From an uncultured Lachnospiraceae bacterium (GTDB lineage Bacteria > Bacillota > Clostridia > Lachnospirales > Lachnospiraceae), in NCBI GenBank assembly GCA_910586755.1, contig CAJUJM010000017.1, forward strand, positions 1 through 52,844: a stretch of 52,844 nucleotides of DNA, given 5' to 3'. Shown here in pieces: positions 1 through 7,952 of the stretch (positions within the stretch are counted from its first letter, which is position 1; each line of letters opens with the position of its first letter). The position numbers and the translations under genes were made by a program. The notes under the pieces were generated by a model. It ran no database searches and was not told the DNA's origin. It saw only the letters and a program-made list of their open reading frames with translations.

Positions 1-1
1 C

Positions 2-673
2 CAGAACCGCTACCGGCCAGGCTATCCTTTGGAGAAAAGAGGGATTTATTATCTTTCCCGTCTGATTTCCTCTCAGATACAGAAGGTATCAGAGAATACA
101 GATTATGGAATTTTGCAGAAGTGCTATAGTATCTGGCTTTGCATGGGAAACGATATTCCAAAGGCTGAGCAGCAGAGTATTACCCGGTATTCTTTCAAAA
201 AGGAAGATGTTTATGGTGCTTCTGATGTGGCTTATGAGGATTATGATATGATGAGCCTGGTTATTTTGAGACTTGGGGAGAGTCCGACGGAAGAAAAAAC
301 TTTGGGAATGCTTCAGACTTTGTTTTTAGGAAGTATGATACCAGAAGAACGGCTGAAAAAGCTGGAAGAAAAGTATCAATTAAATATATCAGAAGAAATT
401 GGAGAGGAGGTCAGGAATATGTGCTCGTACAGTCAGGTGATAGAGGATAGAGGAATTGAAAAGGGAATAGAAAAGGGAATAGAAAAAGGAATAGAAAAAG
501 GAATAGAAAAAGGAATAGAAAAAGGAATAGAAAAAGGAATAGAAAAAGGAATTTTGATATACCGGACCTTGCTGGAGACGAAAAGTATTCCACAGACTGT
601 GGCAAAGACAAAAGAGCCGGCAGATAAAGTGAAAAGAATAGCAGAGCAGTATCAGGTGGAAGTGTTAGAGTAA
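2..673 (+). CDS. Rpn/PD-(D/E)XK nuclease-family protein, 3' part only
   Basis: The frame is open to the left window edge, so the gene starts outside and its N-terminal nuclease core is not visible. The visible part reads EKRGIYYLSRLISSQ and then a helical region typical of the C-terminal half of Rpn (recombination-promoting nuclease, transposase_31-like) proteins. It continues into eight GIEK tetrapeptides and a short conserved tail. Family knowledge: Rpn proteins are DNA endonucleases that stimulate RecA-independent recombination and occur in many copies in Clostridia. A TTG at 29 could serve as a start, but it lies inside the conserved domain and is unlikely to be real. A hairpin terminator follows the stop directly. 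The family call rests on remembered similarity, without a search. Confidence 0.7.
   Translation, partial: QNRYRPGYPLEKRGIYYLSRLISSQIQKVSENTDYGILQKCYSIWLCMGNDIPKAEQQSITRYSFKKEDVYGASDVAYEDYDMMSLVILRLGESPTEEKTLGMLQTLFLGSMIPEERLKKLEEKYQLNISEEIGEEVRNMCSYSQVIEDRGIEKGIEKGIEKGIEKGIEKGIEKGIEKGIEKGILIYRTLLETKSIPQTVAKTKEPADKVKRIAEQYQVEVLE
452..547 (+). repeat. Tandem 12-bp repeat (8 units) coding GIEK
   Basis: Eight head-to-tail copies of a 12-base unit (consensus ggaatagaaaaa; the first two units differ by one or two bases) inside the Rpn-family gene. Each unit codes Gly-Ile-Glu-Lys. Copy-number change by slippage would keep the frame and only alter a charged linker. Confidence 0.95.
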
Positions 674-674
674 T

Positions 675-697
675 TGCGTCCTTCTGGGCGCAGTTTT
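675..697 (+). terminator. Rho-independent terminator of the Rpn-family gene
   Basis: Stem TGCGTCC / GGGCGCA with a TTCT loop and one G-T wobble, followed by GTTTTAAT. It begins two bases after the stop codon. Confidence 0.7.
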
Positions 698-791
698 AAT
701 GGGTGGAAATTCCATCTGGCAAAATATGGAGGACACGGAGACAGTTGAGAAAATACAATTGAGAAATTGAGAAATGCAATCGAAAAACTGC

Positions 792-820
792 TTGCCAAAT
801 CCCGGATCTTATGCTAGAAT
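792..820 (+). promoter_or_regulatory. Promoter of tRNA-Leu
   Basis: A -35 TTGCCA at 792 and a -10 TAGAAT at 815 with 17-base spacing. A TG two bases before the -10 gives an extended -10. It lies 20 bases upstream of the mature tRNA. Confidence 0.65.
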
Positions 821-839
821 AATACTCGTTGCAAAGCAA

Positions 840-922
840 GCCGGCTTGTCGGAATGGCAGACGAGGTGGACTCAAAATCCATTGATGGCGACATCGTGCG
901 GGTTCAAGTCCCGCAGCCGGCA
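840..922 (+). tRNA. tRNA-Leu (anticodon CAA)
   Basis: Seven-base acceptor stem GCCGGCT / AGCCGGC, anticodon stem GTGGA / TCCAT with loop CTCAAAA (anticodon CAA, reads UUG), a long class II variable arm, and T arm GCGGG-TTCAAGT-CCCGC. Discriminator base A at 922. CCA is not encoded (CTCC follows). It has its own promoter and terminator. Confidence 0.95.
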
Positions 923-937
923 CTCCTTGGCAGGGGC

Positions 938-975
938 ACCCGAAGGCTTATTGGTAATAGGCTTTCGGGTTTTTT
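938..975 (+). terminator. Terminator downstream of tRNA-Leu
   Basis: A long hairpin (ACCCGAAGGCTTATT pairing with AATAGGCTTTCGGGT through two wobble pairs) followed by a run of T at 970-975. It separates the tRNA from the following protein gene. Confidence 0.85.
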
Positions 976-1007
976 CATATCATATATTTTTAACAGGAGG
1001 CCATACT

Positions 1008-1349
1008 ATGAATTGTCAGGAGGCAGAACGTCTGGTTACCCCCTATATCCATGGAGAGCTTGATGAAGATCAGCTGGAAGAATTTCTGGAACACATAGAG
1101 GGATGTGAAAATTGCCAGGAAGAACTGGAAATTTATTTTACCGTGGATCTGGGCATCCGGCAGCTTGATTCCGATGCGGATAATTACAACATCAAAGGCG
1201 AGATGGAAGAGTTATTAGATCAGTCCAGGCAGCATGTCCGCAGGACCAGAATGTTTCAGGCTGCCAGATATTCGGTAGATACGCTGATGATAATGGGACT
1301 TACCGTAATCATTATCATGCAGCTTCGAGTCCTGGGAGTATTTTTATAA
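1008..1349 (+). CDS. Putative zinc-finger anti-sigma-like membrane protein
   Basis: A 113-residue protein. The N-terminus carries an H-x3-C-x2-C pattern (HIEGCENC, about residues 28-35) after an acidic helix, as in the zf-HC2 / anti-sigma zinc-finger family. A single hydrophobic segment (TLMIMGLTVIIIMQL) lies at the extreme C-terminus, so the zinc finger should face the cytoplasm. The ATG at 1008 has AGGAGG at 995-1000. The frame is open further upstream, but that stretch overlaps the tRNA and is not coding. No ECF sigma gene is adjacent, so the sigma partner is unknown. The stop lies 12 bases before the polA start. An anti-sigma role is inference from the motif only. Confidence 0.65.
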   Translation: MNCQEAERLVTPYIHGELDEDQLEEFLEHIEGCENCQEELEIYFTVDLGIRQLDSDADNYNIKGEMEELLDQSRQHVRRTRMFQAARYSVDTLMIMGLTVIIIMQLRVLGVFL

Positions 1350-1361
1350 ATGAGGGATGAT

Positions 1362-4043
1362 ATGGGAAAATTGGTATTAATTGACGGGCACAGTATTTTA
1401 AACAGGGCTTTTTATGGAGTCCCGGAACTGACCAACTCAGAAGGCCTTCACACCAATGCAGTCTATGGCTTTCTCAATATAATGTTTAAAATTTTGGATG
1501 AGGAGCAGGCAGATCATTTGGCAGTGGCCTTTGATCTAAAAGATCCTACGTTTCGTCATAAAATGTTTGATGAATATAAAGGGACTCGAAAGCCTATGCC
1601 TGCAGAGCTTCATGAGCAAGTGCCCCTGATAAAAGAAGTGCTGAAAGCCATGGGGGTTCCTATCCTTACCATGTCCGGATTTGAGGCGGACGATATTTTG
1701 GGAACCGTGGCCAAAAGCCAGGCGAAGGAAGGGGTGGAGGTATCTGTAGTATCCGGGGACCGGGATCTGCTGCAGCTTGCCGATACTCATATTAAGATCC
1801 GGCTTCCCAGAACCACCAGAGGGAAAACGGAAATTAAGGACTATTATCCGGAAGATGTAAAACAGGAATACGGTGTAACGCCAGTAGAGTTTATTGATGT
1901 AAAAGCCCTGATGGGGGATTCTTCCGACAATATTCCCGGGGTTCCGTCCATTGGGGAAAAGACTGCCACCGCCATTATTGCCTCTTATGGAAGCATTGAA
2001 AATGCCTATGCCCACTTAGAGGAAATAAAACCGCCCAGAGCAAAAAAGGCCCTGGAAGAGCATTATGACTTAGCCCGGCTCAGTAAAACCCTGGCTACCA
2101 TCTGCACGGACTGCGGAATTTCTTTTTCTTACGAGGATGCAGAAATTGGCAACCTCTATACTCAGGAAGCTTTTCAGTATATGAAGCGGCTGGAGTTTAA
2201 ATCCATTTTGACCCGCTTTTCCGGGGTGTCCCAGGGACAGGATGAGAGCAATATCCGAAACCAATTTCAGGTGGTAAAGGATTTTTCCCAGGCAGAAGAG
2301 ATATTTTTAAAGGCTTGGAAGACAGAGGTTACAGCAGCTCAGCTTATCGCTGGTTCGGTCCATGAGCTTCTCGGATCCGGTGAGGATATCTGCAGCCGCG
2401 TTGCCGGTCTTACTTTGTGTTTCGGGCCGGAAGATTCCTATTTTATTCCGGTGGAGGGTTTTGTAACCGGCCGGTATCTGGCGGATAAGCTGGAGGGCCT
2501 TTGCAGGAGAAAACAGGGAATGGTCTGGGTGCTGGATTTAAAGAGCCAGCTTCCGTTTTTAAACCTGTCCTGGGGGGACAGGGTAAGAGATGCTGCTGTA
2601 GCTGCTTACCTGTTAAATCCTTTAAAGGATACTTACGGATACGACGATCTGGCAAGGGATTACGGCGGTATCACCCTTCCTTCTCAAACTGATCTTTTGG
2701 GAAAGGCGGATCTTAGTAAAGCCCTGGAGGAAGAAAATGAAAAGGCCCTGGACATGGTATGCTTTTTGGGATATTCTCTGTGGAAGACAGCCCCTGTTCT
2801 TAATAAAAGATTAGAAGAAACGGGAATGAATGCCCTGTTTTCAGATATTGAAATGCCCCTTATTTACAGCTTATACCGCATGGAAGCGGCAGGGGTTAAG
2901 GTGGAGCGTCAGGAATTAAAAGATTACGGAAGCCGGTTGAAGATCCGCATCGACAAGCTGGAAAAGGAGATTTATCAGGCTACCGGCGAGACCTTTAATA
3001 TCAATTCTCCCAAGCAGCTGGGGGAAGTGCTCTTTGAAAAAATGGGGTTAAAAGGCGGGAAAAAGACCAAAACCGGCTATTCCACGGCAGCGGACGTATT
3101 AGAAAAATTGGCGCCGGATGTACCGGCAGTCCGGATGATTCTGGATTACCGCCAGCTTACCAAGCTCTATTCCACTTATGCGGAAGGGCTGGCCGCTTTT
3201 ATCGGAACGGATCAGCGGATCCACGGCAAATTCAACCAGACCATTACGGCTACCGGGCGAATCAGCAGCACAGAACCCAACCTGCAGAATATCCCGGTGC
3301 GGATGGAATTGGGAAGGGAGATCCGCAGGGTATTTGTTCCGGAACAAGGGTATACCTTTGTGGACGCTGACTATTCCCAGATTGAGCTTCGGATCCTGGC
3401 CCACATGTCCGGGGATCAGCGGCTTATTGAGGCATACCGGTCAGCCCAGGATATTCATGCCATCACTGCTTCCCAGGTGTTCCACATTCCCCTGGAGGAA
3501 GTAACGCCTCTTATGAGGCGAAATGCCAAAGCGGTAAATTTCGGCATTGTTTACGGCATCAGTGCTTTCGGCTTAAGCGAGGATTTGAGTATTTCCAGGA
3601 AAGAGGCTTTGGAATATATTAACACCTACTTTGAGACCTATCCCGGGGTAAAGGAATTCCTGGATAAGCAGGTGGCAGATGGTAAGGAACACGGCTTTGT
3701 CACCACTATGTTTGGCAGACGCCGGCCGATTCCGGAACTGAAATCCGCTAATTTTATGCAGCGTTCCTTTGGGGAGCGGGTGGCCATGAATTCCCCCATC
3801 CAGGGAACCGCGGCGGATATTATGAAAATTGCCATGATCCGGGTAGATCAGGAGATGAACCGTTTGGGATTAAAATCTCGAATCGTGCTCCAGGTTCACG
3901 ATGAGCTGCTAATCGAAACTCTGGAATCCGAGGTGGAACAGGTAAAAGAGATTTTGGAGAATCAGATGAAGCATGCGGCAGACTTGTCTGTGGCCCTGGA
4001 AGTAGATGCCAAAGAAGGGGCTAACTGGTTTGACGCCCATTAG
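1362..4043 (+). CDS. polA: DNA polymerase I
   Basis: DNA polymerase I, 893 residues, acts in Okazaki-fragment maturation and repair. An N-terminal 5'-nuclease domain (about 1-290) shows FEADDILGTVA, VSGDRDLLQLAD and MGDSSDNIPGVPSIGEKTA. The C-terminal polymerase domain has motif A DYSQIELRILAHMSGD, motif B RRNAKAVNFGIVYG and motif C VHDELLIE. The middle region, where a 3'-5' proofreading exonuclease would lie, shows no DxE or DEDD-type carboxylates (it reads AGLTLCFG and VLDLKSQ), so proofreading is probably absent, as in several Firmicutes enzymes. ATG 1362 (MGKLVLIDG) is preferred over 1350 because GAGGG at 1352-1356 is suitably spaced and the family normally begins at this residue. Confidence 0.97.
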   Translation: MGKLVLIDGHSILNRAFYGVPELTNSEGLHTNAVYGFLNIMFKILDEEQADHLAVAFDLKDPTFRHKMFDEYKGTRKPMPAELHEQVPLIKEVLKAMGVPILTMSGFEADDILGTVAKSQAKEGVEVSVVSGDRDLLQLADTHIKIRLPRTTRGKTEIKDYYPEDVKQEYGVTPVEFIDVKALMGDSSDNIPGVPSIGEKTATAIIASYGSIENAYAHLEEIKPPRAKKALEEHYDLARLSKTLATICTDCGISFSYEDAEIGNLYTQEAFQYMKRLEFKSILTRFSGVSQGQDESNIRNQFQVVKDFSQAEEIFLKAWKTEVTAAQLIAGSVHELLGSGEDICSRVAGLTLCFGPEDSYFIPVEGFVTGRYLADKLEGLCRRKQGMVWVLDLKSQLPFLNLSWGDRVRDAAVAAYLLNPLKDTYGYDDLARDYGGITLPSQTDLLGKADLSKALEEENEKALDMVCFLGYSLWKTAPVLNKRLEETGMNALFSDIEMPLIYSLYRMEAAGVKVERQELKDYGSRLKIRIDKLEKEIYQATGETFNINSPKQLGEVLFEKMGLKGGKKTKTGYSTAADVLEKLAPDVPAVRMILDYRQLTKLYSTYAEGLAAFIGTDQRIHGKFNQTITATGRISSTEPNLQNIPVRMELGREIRRVFVPEQGYTFVDADYSQIELRILAHMSGDQRLIEAYRSAQDIHAITASQVFHIPLEEVTPLMRRNAKAVNFGIVYGISAFGLSEDLSISRKEALEYINTYFETYPGVKEFLDKQVADGKEHGFVTTMFGRRRPIPELKSANFMQRSFGERVAMNSPIQGTAADIMKIAMIRVDQEMNRLGLKSRIVLQVHDELLIETLESEVEQVKEILENQMKHAADLSVALEVDAKEGANWFDAH

Positions 4044-4066
4044 GGATTTGGAAAGGAAATGAAGCT

Positions 4067-4363
4067 ATGCTGGACAGAAGCCAGTTTATGCCGATTGTAT
4101 ATCTGAAAAAGGCGAAATTTACGGGAAGCTATCAAGGGATGCGCTACCGGATGGAAAAGGCATCCCGCCCGTTAGAAAACGGCGGGGAAGGGGAAGAAGA
4201 AACCCTGCTTATGGTTTCCGCCTGGCCTGAACCATTCAGCTTTGATGCCACGCCAAAGGAGCAGATCCTTCAGAAACCATTTCCTTTCGATGAAGAAGGA
4301 ATCCAGTCAGGCATCGGGTGGCTGAATCAGATCTATGACACAGTAAAGAAAGTATATGAATAG
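4067..4363 (+). CDS. Conserved small protein of unknown function
   Basis: 98 residues, no transmembrane segment and no signal peptide. The sequence starts MLDRSQFMPIVYLKKAKFTG and has a central acidic glycine-rich stretch, then a Pro/Phe-rich segment and a C-terminal helix ending TVKKVYE. I do not recognise a family. It lies 24 bases after polA and 46 bases before the AGCS symporter on the same strand, so it is probably co-transcribed. The ATG at 4067 is preceded by GGAAAGGAAATG as a ribosome site. The coding character (ordinary composition, tight spacing) supports a real gene. Confidence 0.7.
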   Translation: MLDRSQFMPIVYLKKAKFTGSYQGMRYRMEKASRPLENGGEGEEETLLMVSAWPEPFSFDATPKEQILQKPFPFDEEGIQSGIGWLNQIYDTVKKVYE

Positions 4364-4408
4364 TTGGAGCTTTATGAAAAGCTTCGGATAGATGACGGGG
4401 GAGAGCAC

Positions 4409-5797
4409 ATGCTGCAGACAATTGAAGCTGTTAACAAAGCAGTCAATACGTTTATTTGGGGAGTTCCCGCCATGATTTGTATCATCGGCGTCGGCTTATA
4501 TCTAAGCCTGCGCCTTCGTTTTATTCAAATCCGCAAATTCTCTTATGCAATGAAAACCACTATCGGAAGAGTTTTTCGCAAACGGGAAGCCTCTGACGGG
4601 GCCATGACGCCTTTTCAGGCAGTCTGCACGGCTCTGGCCGCCACTGTAGGTACGGGAAACATTGCCGGAGTAGCAGGGGCCATTGCCATTGGAGGGCCCG
4701 GAGCAGTTTTCTGGATGTGGGTTTCTGCCTTGCTTGGCATGTGCACTAAATTTTCGGAGGTAACCCTGGCAGTTCATTTTCGGGAAACCAATGAAAACGG
4801 GGATTTGGTAGGCGGCCCTATGTATTACATAAAAAACGGCCTGGGAAAAGAATGGCGCTGGCTTGCAGCCGTATTTTCAGTTTTTGGGGTATTTACCGTA
4901 TTCGGCACAGGAAATGCAACCCAGGTGAATACCATTACAGCGGCAGTAAACTCGGCTCTGCTTAACTATAACCTGGTAACAGAGGATTCTCTGAAAATAG
5001 GAAATCTGGTTATGGGGATCGGCCTTGCCTTTCTGGTAGGATTAGTACTTTTAGGCGGAATTAAGAGAATCGGGAGAGTAACCGAGCGGCTGGTGCCTTT
5101 TATGGCCCTGCTCTATATTCTTCTGGCTTTGGGAGTCGTGGTTTTCAACCTGCAGCGTGTGCCGGAAGTCTTTTACGCTATCGTTTACGGGGCCTTTCAT
5201 CCGGAAGCCATCACAGGCGGTATAGTGGGAAGCCTTTTTATGAGTATGAAAAACGGCGTGTCCCGGGGAATCTTTTCCAATGAGGCAGGCCTTGGCACCG
5301 GATCCATCGCCCATGCCTGTGCGGATACCAGAAAACCGGTGAAGCAGGGGCTGTTTGGAATTTTTGAGGTGTTTACCGATACCATTGTTATCTGTACTCT
5401 GACAGCCCTGGTGATTTTGTGCAGCGGAGTGCCGGTAAACTATGGAAGCGCGGCAGGAGCAGAGCTTACAATTCAGGGATTTACCTCTACCTACGGGAGC
5501 TGGGTTTCCATCTTTACGGCGGTGGCTATGTGCTGTTTTGCTTTTTCTACTATTATCGGATGGGGACTTTATGGGGCCAGATGCATTGAATATTTGTTCT
5601 CTCCAAAGGTAATCCGCCCATTTATGGTTCTGTATTCCCTGATTGCCATCCTGGGAGCCACTATAGATCTGGGACTTTTGTGGAGTATTGCAGACACCTT
5701 TAACGGCCTGATGTCCATCCCCAACCTGATTGCCCTTTTCCTTCTGTCAGGCACGGTTGTAAAGCTGGTAAAGGAGCATTTTGAGACAGAGAGTTAA
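4409..5797 (+). CDS. AGCS-family sodium:alanine/glycine symporter
   Basis: 462 residues with about ten or eleven hydrophobic segments. The sequence has the family pattern ATVGTGNIAGVAGAIAIGGP near residue 80, then GGPMYYIKNGLG, and SNEAGLGTGSIAHA near residue 300, all typical of AlsT/DagA-type proteins (family knowledge: Na+- or H+-coupled uptake of alanine or glycine). ATG 4409 is chosen because GGGGGAGAG precedes it by a normal distance. The upstream TTG in the same frame at 4364 has no ribosome site. It is followed after 12 bases by a small gene on the same strand. Substrate is inferred from family only. Confidence 0.9.
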   Translation: MLQTIEAVNKAVNTFIWGVPAMICIIGVGLYLSLRLRFIQIRKFSYAMKTTIGRVFRKREASDGAMTPFQAVCTALAATVGTGNIAGVAGAIAIGGPGAVFWMWVSALLGMCTKFSEVTLAVHFRETNENGDLVGGPMYYIKNGLGKEWRWLAAVFSVFGVFTVFGTGNATQVNTITAAVNSALLNYNLVTEDSLKIGNLVMGIGLAFLVGLVLLGGIKRIGRVTERLVPFMALLYILLALGVVVFNLQRVPEVFYAIVYGAFHPEAITGGIVGSLFMSMKNGVSRGIFSNEAGLGTGSIAHACADTRKPVKQGLFGIFEVFTDTIVICTLTALVILCSGVPVNYGSAAGAELTIQGFTSTYGSWVSIFTAVAMCCFAFSTIIGWGLYGARCIEYLFSPKVIRPFMVLYSLIAILGATIDLGLLWSIADTFNGLMSIPNLIALFLLSGTVVKLVKEHFETES

Positions 5798-5809
5798 GGA
5801 GAAACGGAA

Positions 5810-6121
5810 ATGGAAGAGAACAATAGAAGAACCTGGCTTTCCACAGAAGCTGTCTGGCCTCTGCTGGAAAAGCATCAAAATACGGTTTTTCACACGGCAA
5901 AAGGTCTGGAATTTACCTATATGATAAAAGGCGGAGAGATGTTTGTGGACAGGCGATCCAAATCCATAACCAAAGCTACTGTGGAAAAGGCATATGAAAA
6001 GATAAAAGAGGACAATGGACAGACCATTCACGGCCCCAAAAAACTGGGTGTATTCGGGGCTCCCTATATTTGGGCAGTGTTTGCCGGTCTGAAGCTTGTG
6101 GAAACAGGAAAAGGAGCTTAA
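5810..6121 (+). CDS. Conserved small protein of unknown function
   Basis: 103 residues, mixed alpha/beta character, no signal peptide or clear membrane helix. The middle reads LEFTYMIKGGEMFVDRRSKS and is followed by a helix rich in Lys/Glu, then GPKKLGVFGAPYIWAVF. I do not recognise the family. AAGGAG overlaps the stop of the symporter gene, so translation is probably coupled to it. The stop codon sits in the middle of a perfect hairpin shared with the convergent P1 peptidase gene, and the two coding regions overlap by four bases. Confidence 0.75.
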   Translation: MEENNRRTWLSTEAVWPLLEKHQNTVFHTAKGLEFTYMIKGGEMFVDRRSKSITKATVEKAYEKIKEDNGQTIHGPKKLGVFGAPYIWAVFAGLKLVETGKGA

Positions 6122-6131
6122 AGCTCCTTTT
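6109..6131. terminator. Bidirectional terminator holding both stop codons
   Basis: Perfect inverted repeat AAAAGGAGCTT / AAGCTCCTTTT around a single central A. The stop codons of the plus gene (6119-6121) and the minus gene (6118-6120) both lie at the apex, and T runs follow on both strands. Confidence 0.8.
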
Positions 6132-7113
6132 CCAGATCCTTACTGCAGGGATATCCATGGCTGGACCGGGCTGCCCTTACTGCCCGGTTTACAGCGGTTC
6201 CAAGAACATAAGAAGCCAGTGTTCCTGCCACATTAATATCTGCTGGTTCAGAGCCTGTGGAGACAGCATAGATGGAATCGCCGTCGGCGGTGGTATGAAC
6301 CGGGCGGATAGTGCGTGCCAGGCCGTTATGAGCCATGGAAGCGATTTTGTTTACCTGAGCTTTGGTAAAGAAACCGTTGGTGACCACCGCGCCGATGGTG
6401 GTGTTTCCGGTAAACAGATCCGGCATGGCGGCAACATCTTTTAAAAGCTCTTCTTCCGTTGAGAGAAGGCCGTCCTTCGTTTCATTTAACAGGCCTACAA
6501 TCTGCCTGCCGGTATCAATATCAAACACATCTCCCAGGGCGTTAACCGCTACAATCGCGCCTACCTTTAAGTTTCCCGCCTGGACGGCAAAACATCCCAA
6601 ACCGCTTTTCATAGCATACTGAGGTCCGCGGTATTTCCCGACTGTACAGCCGCACCCAACGCCCTGGTTTCCTTCCGGAACCGGCAGAGCGCTTTTTTTG
6701 CGCCTGTCTCCATCCTCACAGGCCTTATAAGCCATAGAAAGGTCCGGACGCACATCCGGACGGCCGATAACCAGATCAAAGACACAAGACTGGCAGACCA
6801 GAGGAACTTTGGTAATCCCTGTGTCAAATCCAATATTCCGCTCTTCCAGATACCTCATTACGCCTCCGGCGGCATCCAGGCCAAATGCGGACCCTCCTGA
6901 CAAAAGAAGGGCGTGAATTCCTTCCGAAGCGGCCAGTGGATCTAACAGGGGAGTTTCCCTGGAGGCAGGGCCGCCGCCCCGCACTGCCACGCCGGCGGGA
7001 GAGCAGGTATCAAACAGCAGAACCGTGCAGCCGGTAGCCGCCTCATAATCCTGGGCGTGGCCCACCGTAAAGCCGCCTACTTGTAAAAAAGAAATGGGGG
7101 TTAAATTTTTCAT
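6118..7113 (-). CDS. P1-family peptidase (DmpA-like aminopeptidase)
   Basis: 331 residues, the expected length for family P1 (DmpA / beta-aminopeptidase) N-terminal-nucleophile hydrolases, which cleave themselves into two chains. Motifs: GGGPASRET near residue 47, LSGGSAFGLDAAGGVM at 71-86, GNQGVGCGCTVGK at 148-160, and the self-cleavage segment GNTTIGAVVTN at about 236-246, whose Thr is the expected nucleophile in this branch of the family. The exact substrate is unknown; family members act on N-terminal D- or beta-amino acids. Upstream at a 17-base gap lies the ECF S component on the same strand, so the two are probably one transcript. Confidence 0.88.
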   Translation of the reverse strand: MKNLTPISFLQVGGFTVGHAQDYEAATGCTVLLFDTCSPAGVAVRGGGPASRETPLLDPLAASEGIHALLLSGGSAFGLDAAGGVMRYLEERNIGFDTGITKVPLVCQSCVFDLVIGRPDVRPDLSMAYKACEDGDRRKKSALPVPEGNQGVGCGCTVGKYRGPQYAMKSGLGCFAVQAGNLKVGAIVAVNALGDVFDIDTGRQIVGLLNETKDGLLSTEEELLKDVAAMPDLFTGNTTIGAVVTNGFFTKAQVNKIASMAHNGLARTIRPVHTTADGDSIYAVSTGSEPADINVAGTLASYVLGTAVNRAVRAARSSHGYPCSKDLEKEL

Positions 7114-7130
7114 CGGATAAACGCCTCCTT

Positions 7131-7775
7131 TTAGTTATACCGGTAAGCGAAAAGAGCCCGGCCTGCCGCCTGAGTTAAAATGGCTGCAATAAGGGCTTCT
7201 GGAATACCATTTAAACCAACAACACCCATGATTACGCCCAAAAGAAGAGACGGATCCGTGCCGCCTGCCCGGGCATACTGTTCTCCAAAAAGCAGATAAA
7301 TCAGTCCCATAACTCCAACAGTGTTTACCATGGAGCCGATAAAGCCGGAGATCAGGAGCGGAAGAGACAGTCCCTTCATCCGCTTTTTGAAAAAGAGGAA
7401 AGCATAGCCGGAAATCACACCGATTAGGATCCTTGGAAGGATTGCCACTATCAGGCTCTGAAAACTGCCGTGAAACTCCGGGCTTAAGCTGTAAAAGGGG
7501 GTAAATACAAAGGACGTAATATTAGGCTGAATCGTGGCCTTTATCACGCTTGTAATGCCAAAGATCCCTCCCAGCACCCCGCCTGGTATGGGGCCTAACA
7601 GGCATGCGCCGATAATAACCGGAATATGCATGGTAGTGGCATTCATAAAGGGCAGAGGAATATAGCCCAGAGGCGTAAAAGCCATCACCAGCATAATTGC
7701 AGTGAGAAATGCCATCTGCGCCATGAGAAGCACAGATCTATCCTTAGGTACTTGGTTGATTTTTTGTGTATTCAA
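7131..7775 (-). CDS. ECF transporter S component (PanT-like?)
   Basis: 214 residues, about six hydrophobic segments. The N-terminal half has FTPLGYIPLPFMNATTMHIP followed by a Gly-rich LLGPIPGGVLGG stretch, as in the ECF_trnsprt family of vitamin-binding S components (COG4684-like, often called PanT for pantothenate). The real start is probably the TTG at 7775 (MNTQKINQ): AGGAGG lies 7 bases upstream, while the upstream open frame runs through a stable leader hairpin. No energising EcfA/T genes are nearby, so it should share a general ECF module. The substrate is uncertain. Confidence 0.78.
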   Translation of the reverse strand: MNTQKINQVPKDRSVLLMAQMAFLTAIMLVMAFTPLGYIPLPFMNATTMHIPVIIGACLLGPIPGGVLGGIFGITSVIKATIQPNITSFVFTPFYSLSPEFHGSFQSLIVAILPRILIGVISGYAFLFFKKRMKGLSLPLLISGFIGSMVNTVGVMGLIYLLFGEQYARAGGTDPSLLLGVIMGVVGLNGIPEALIAAILTQAAGRALFAYRYN

Positions 7776-7791
7776 TTTTTTACCTCCTGCT

Positions 7792-7816
7792 GGTATCCCC
7801 TTAGGCGGGGTACACC
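7792..7816 (-). promoter_or_regulatory. Leader hairpin before the S-component gene
   Basis: In the transcript, GGTGT-(A)-CCCC pairs with GGGG-ATACC around loop GCCTAA, ending a few bases before AGGAGG. An overlapping alternative pairing GCGG / CCGC uses the same C tract. Together with the mapped promoter, the leader is only about 50 bases. It matches no riboswitch class I know; a translational control element is possible. Confidence 0.4.
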
Positions 7817-7832
7817 GCTTGATTTTGAAGGT

Positions 7833-7861
7833 ATTGTACGGCAATCTTTTCTCAATTGCAA
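7833..7861 (-). promoter_or_regulatory. Promoter of S-component/P1-peptidase operon
   Basis: On the minus strand: -35 TTGCAA (7861-7856), 17-base spacer, -10 TACAAT (7838-7833). Confidence 0.65.
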
Positions 7862-7891
7862 GAGAAATTTGGGCATCAGTAAAAAATAATA

Positions 7892-7920
7892 TTGATTTCT
7901 ATAATAATATCTAGTATATT
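7892..7920 (+). promoter_or_regulatory. Promoter of the plsX operon
   Basis: -35 TTGATT at 7892, 17-base spacer, -10 TATATT at 7915, 33 bases upstream of the plsX ATG in an AT-rich divergent intergenic region. Confidence 0.6.
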
Positions 7921-7952
7921 ATGTTGTAGATTAGCCGAAAGGAGAATCACAT

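Noticed and set aside
411..611. Minus-strand frame rich in Phe-Leu repeats
   Set aside because: It is the antisense shadow of the GIEK repeat; no ribosome site or family signal.
774..1007. Open frame running through tRNA-Leu into the zinc-finger gene
   Set aside because: It crosses the tRNA and its terminator; the protein starts at 1008 after AGGAGG.
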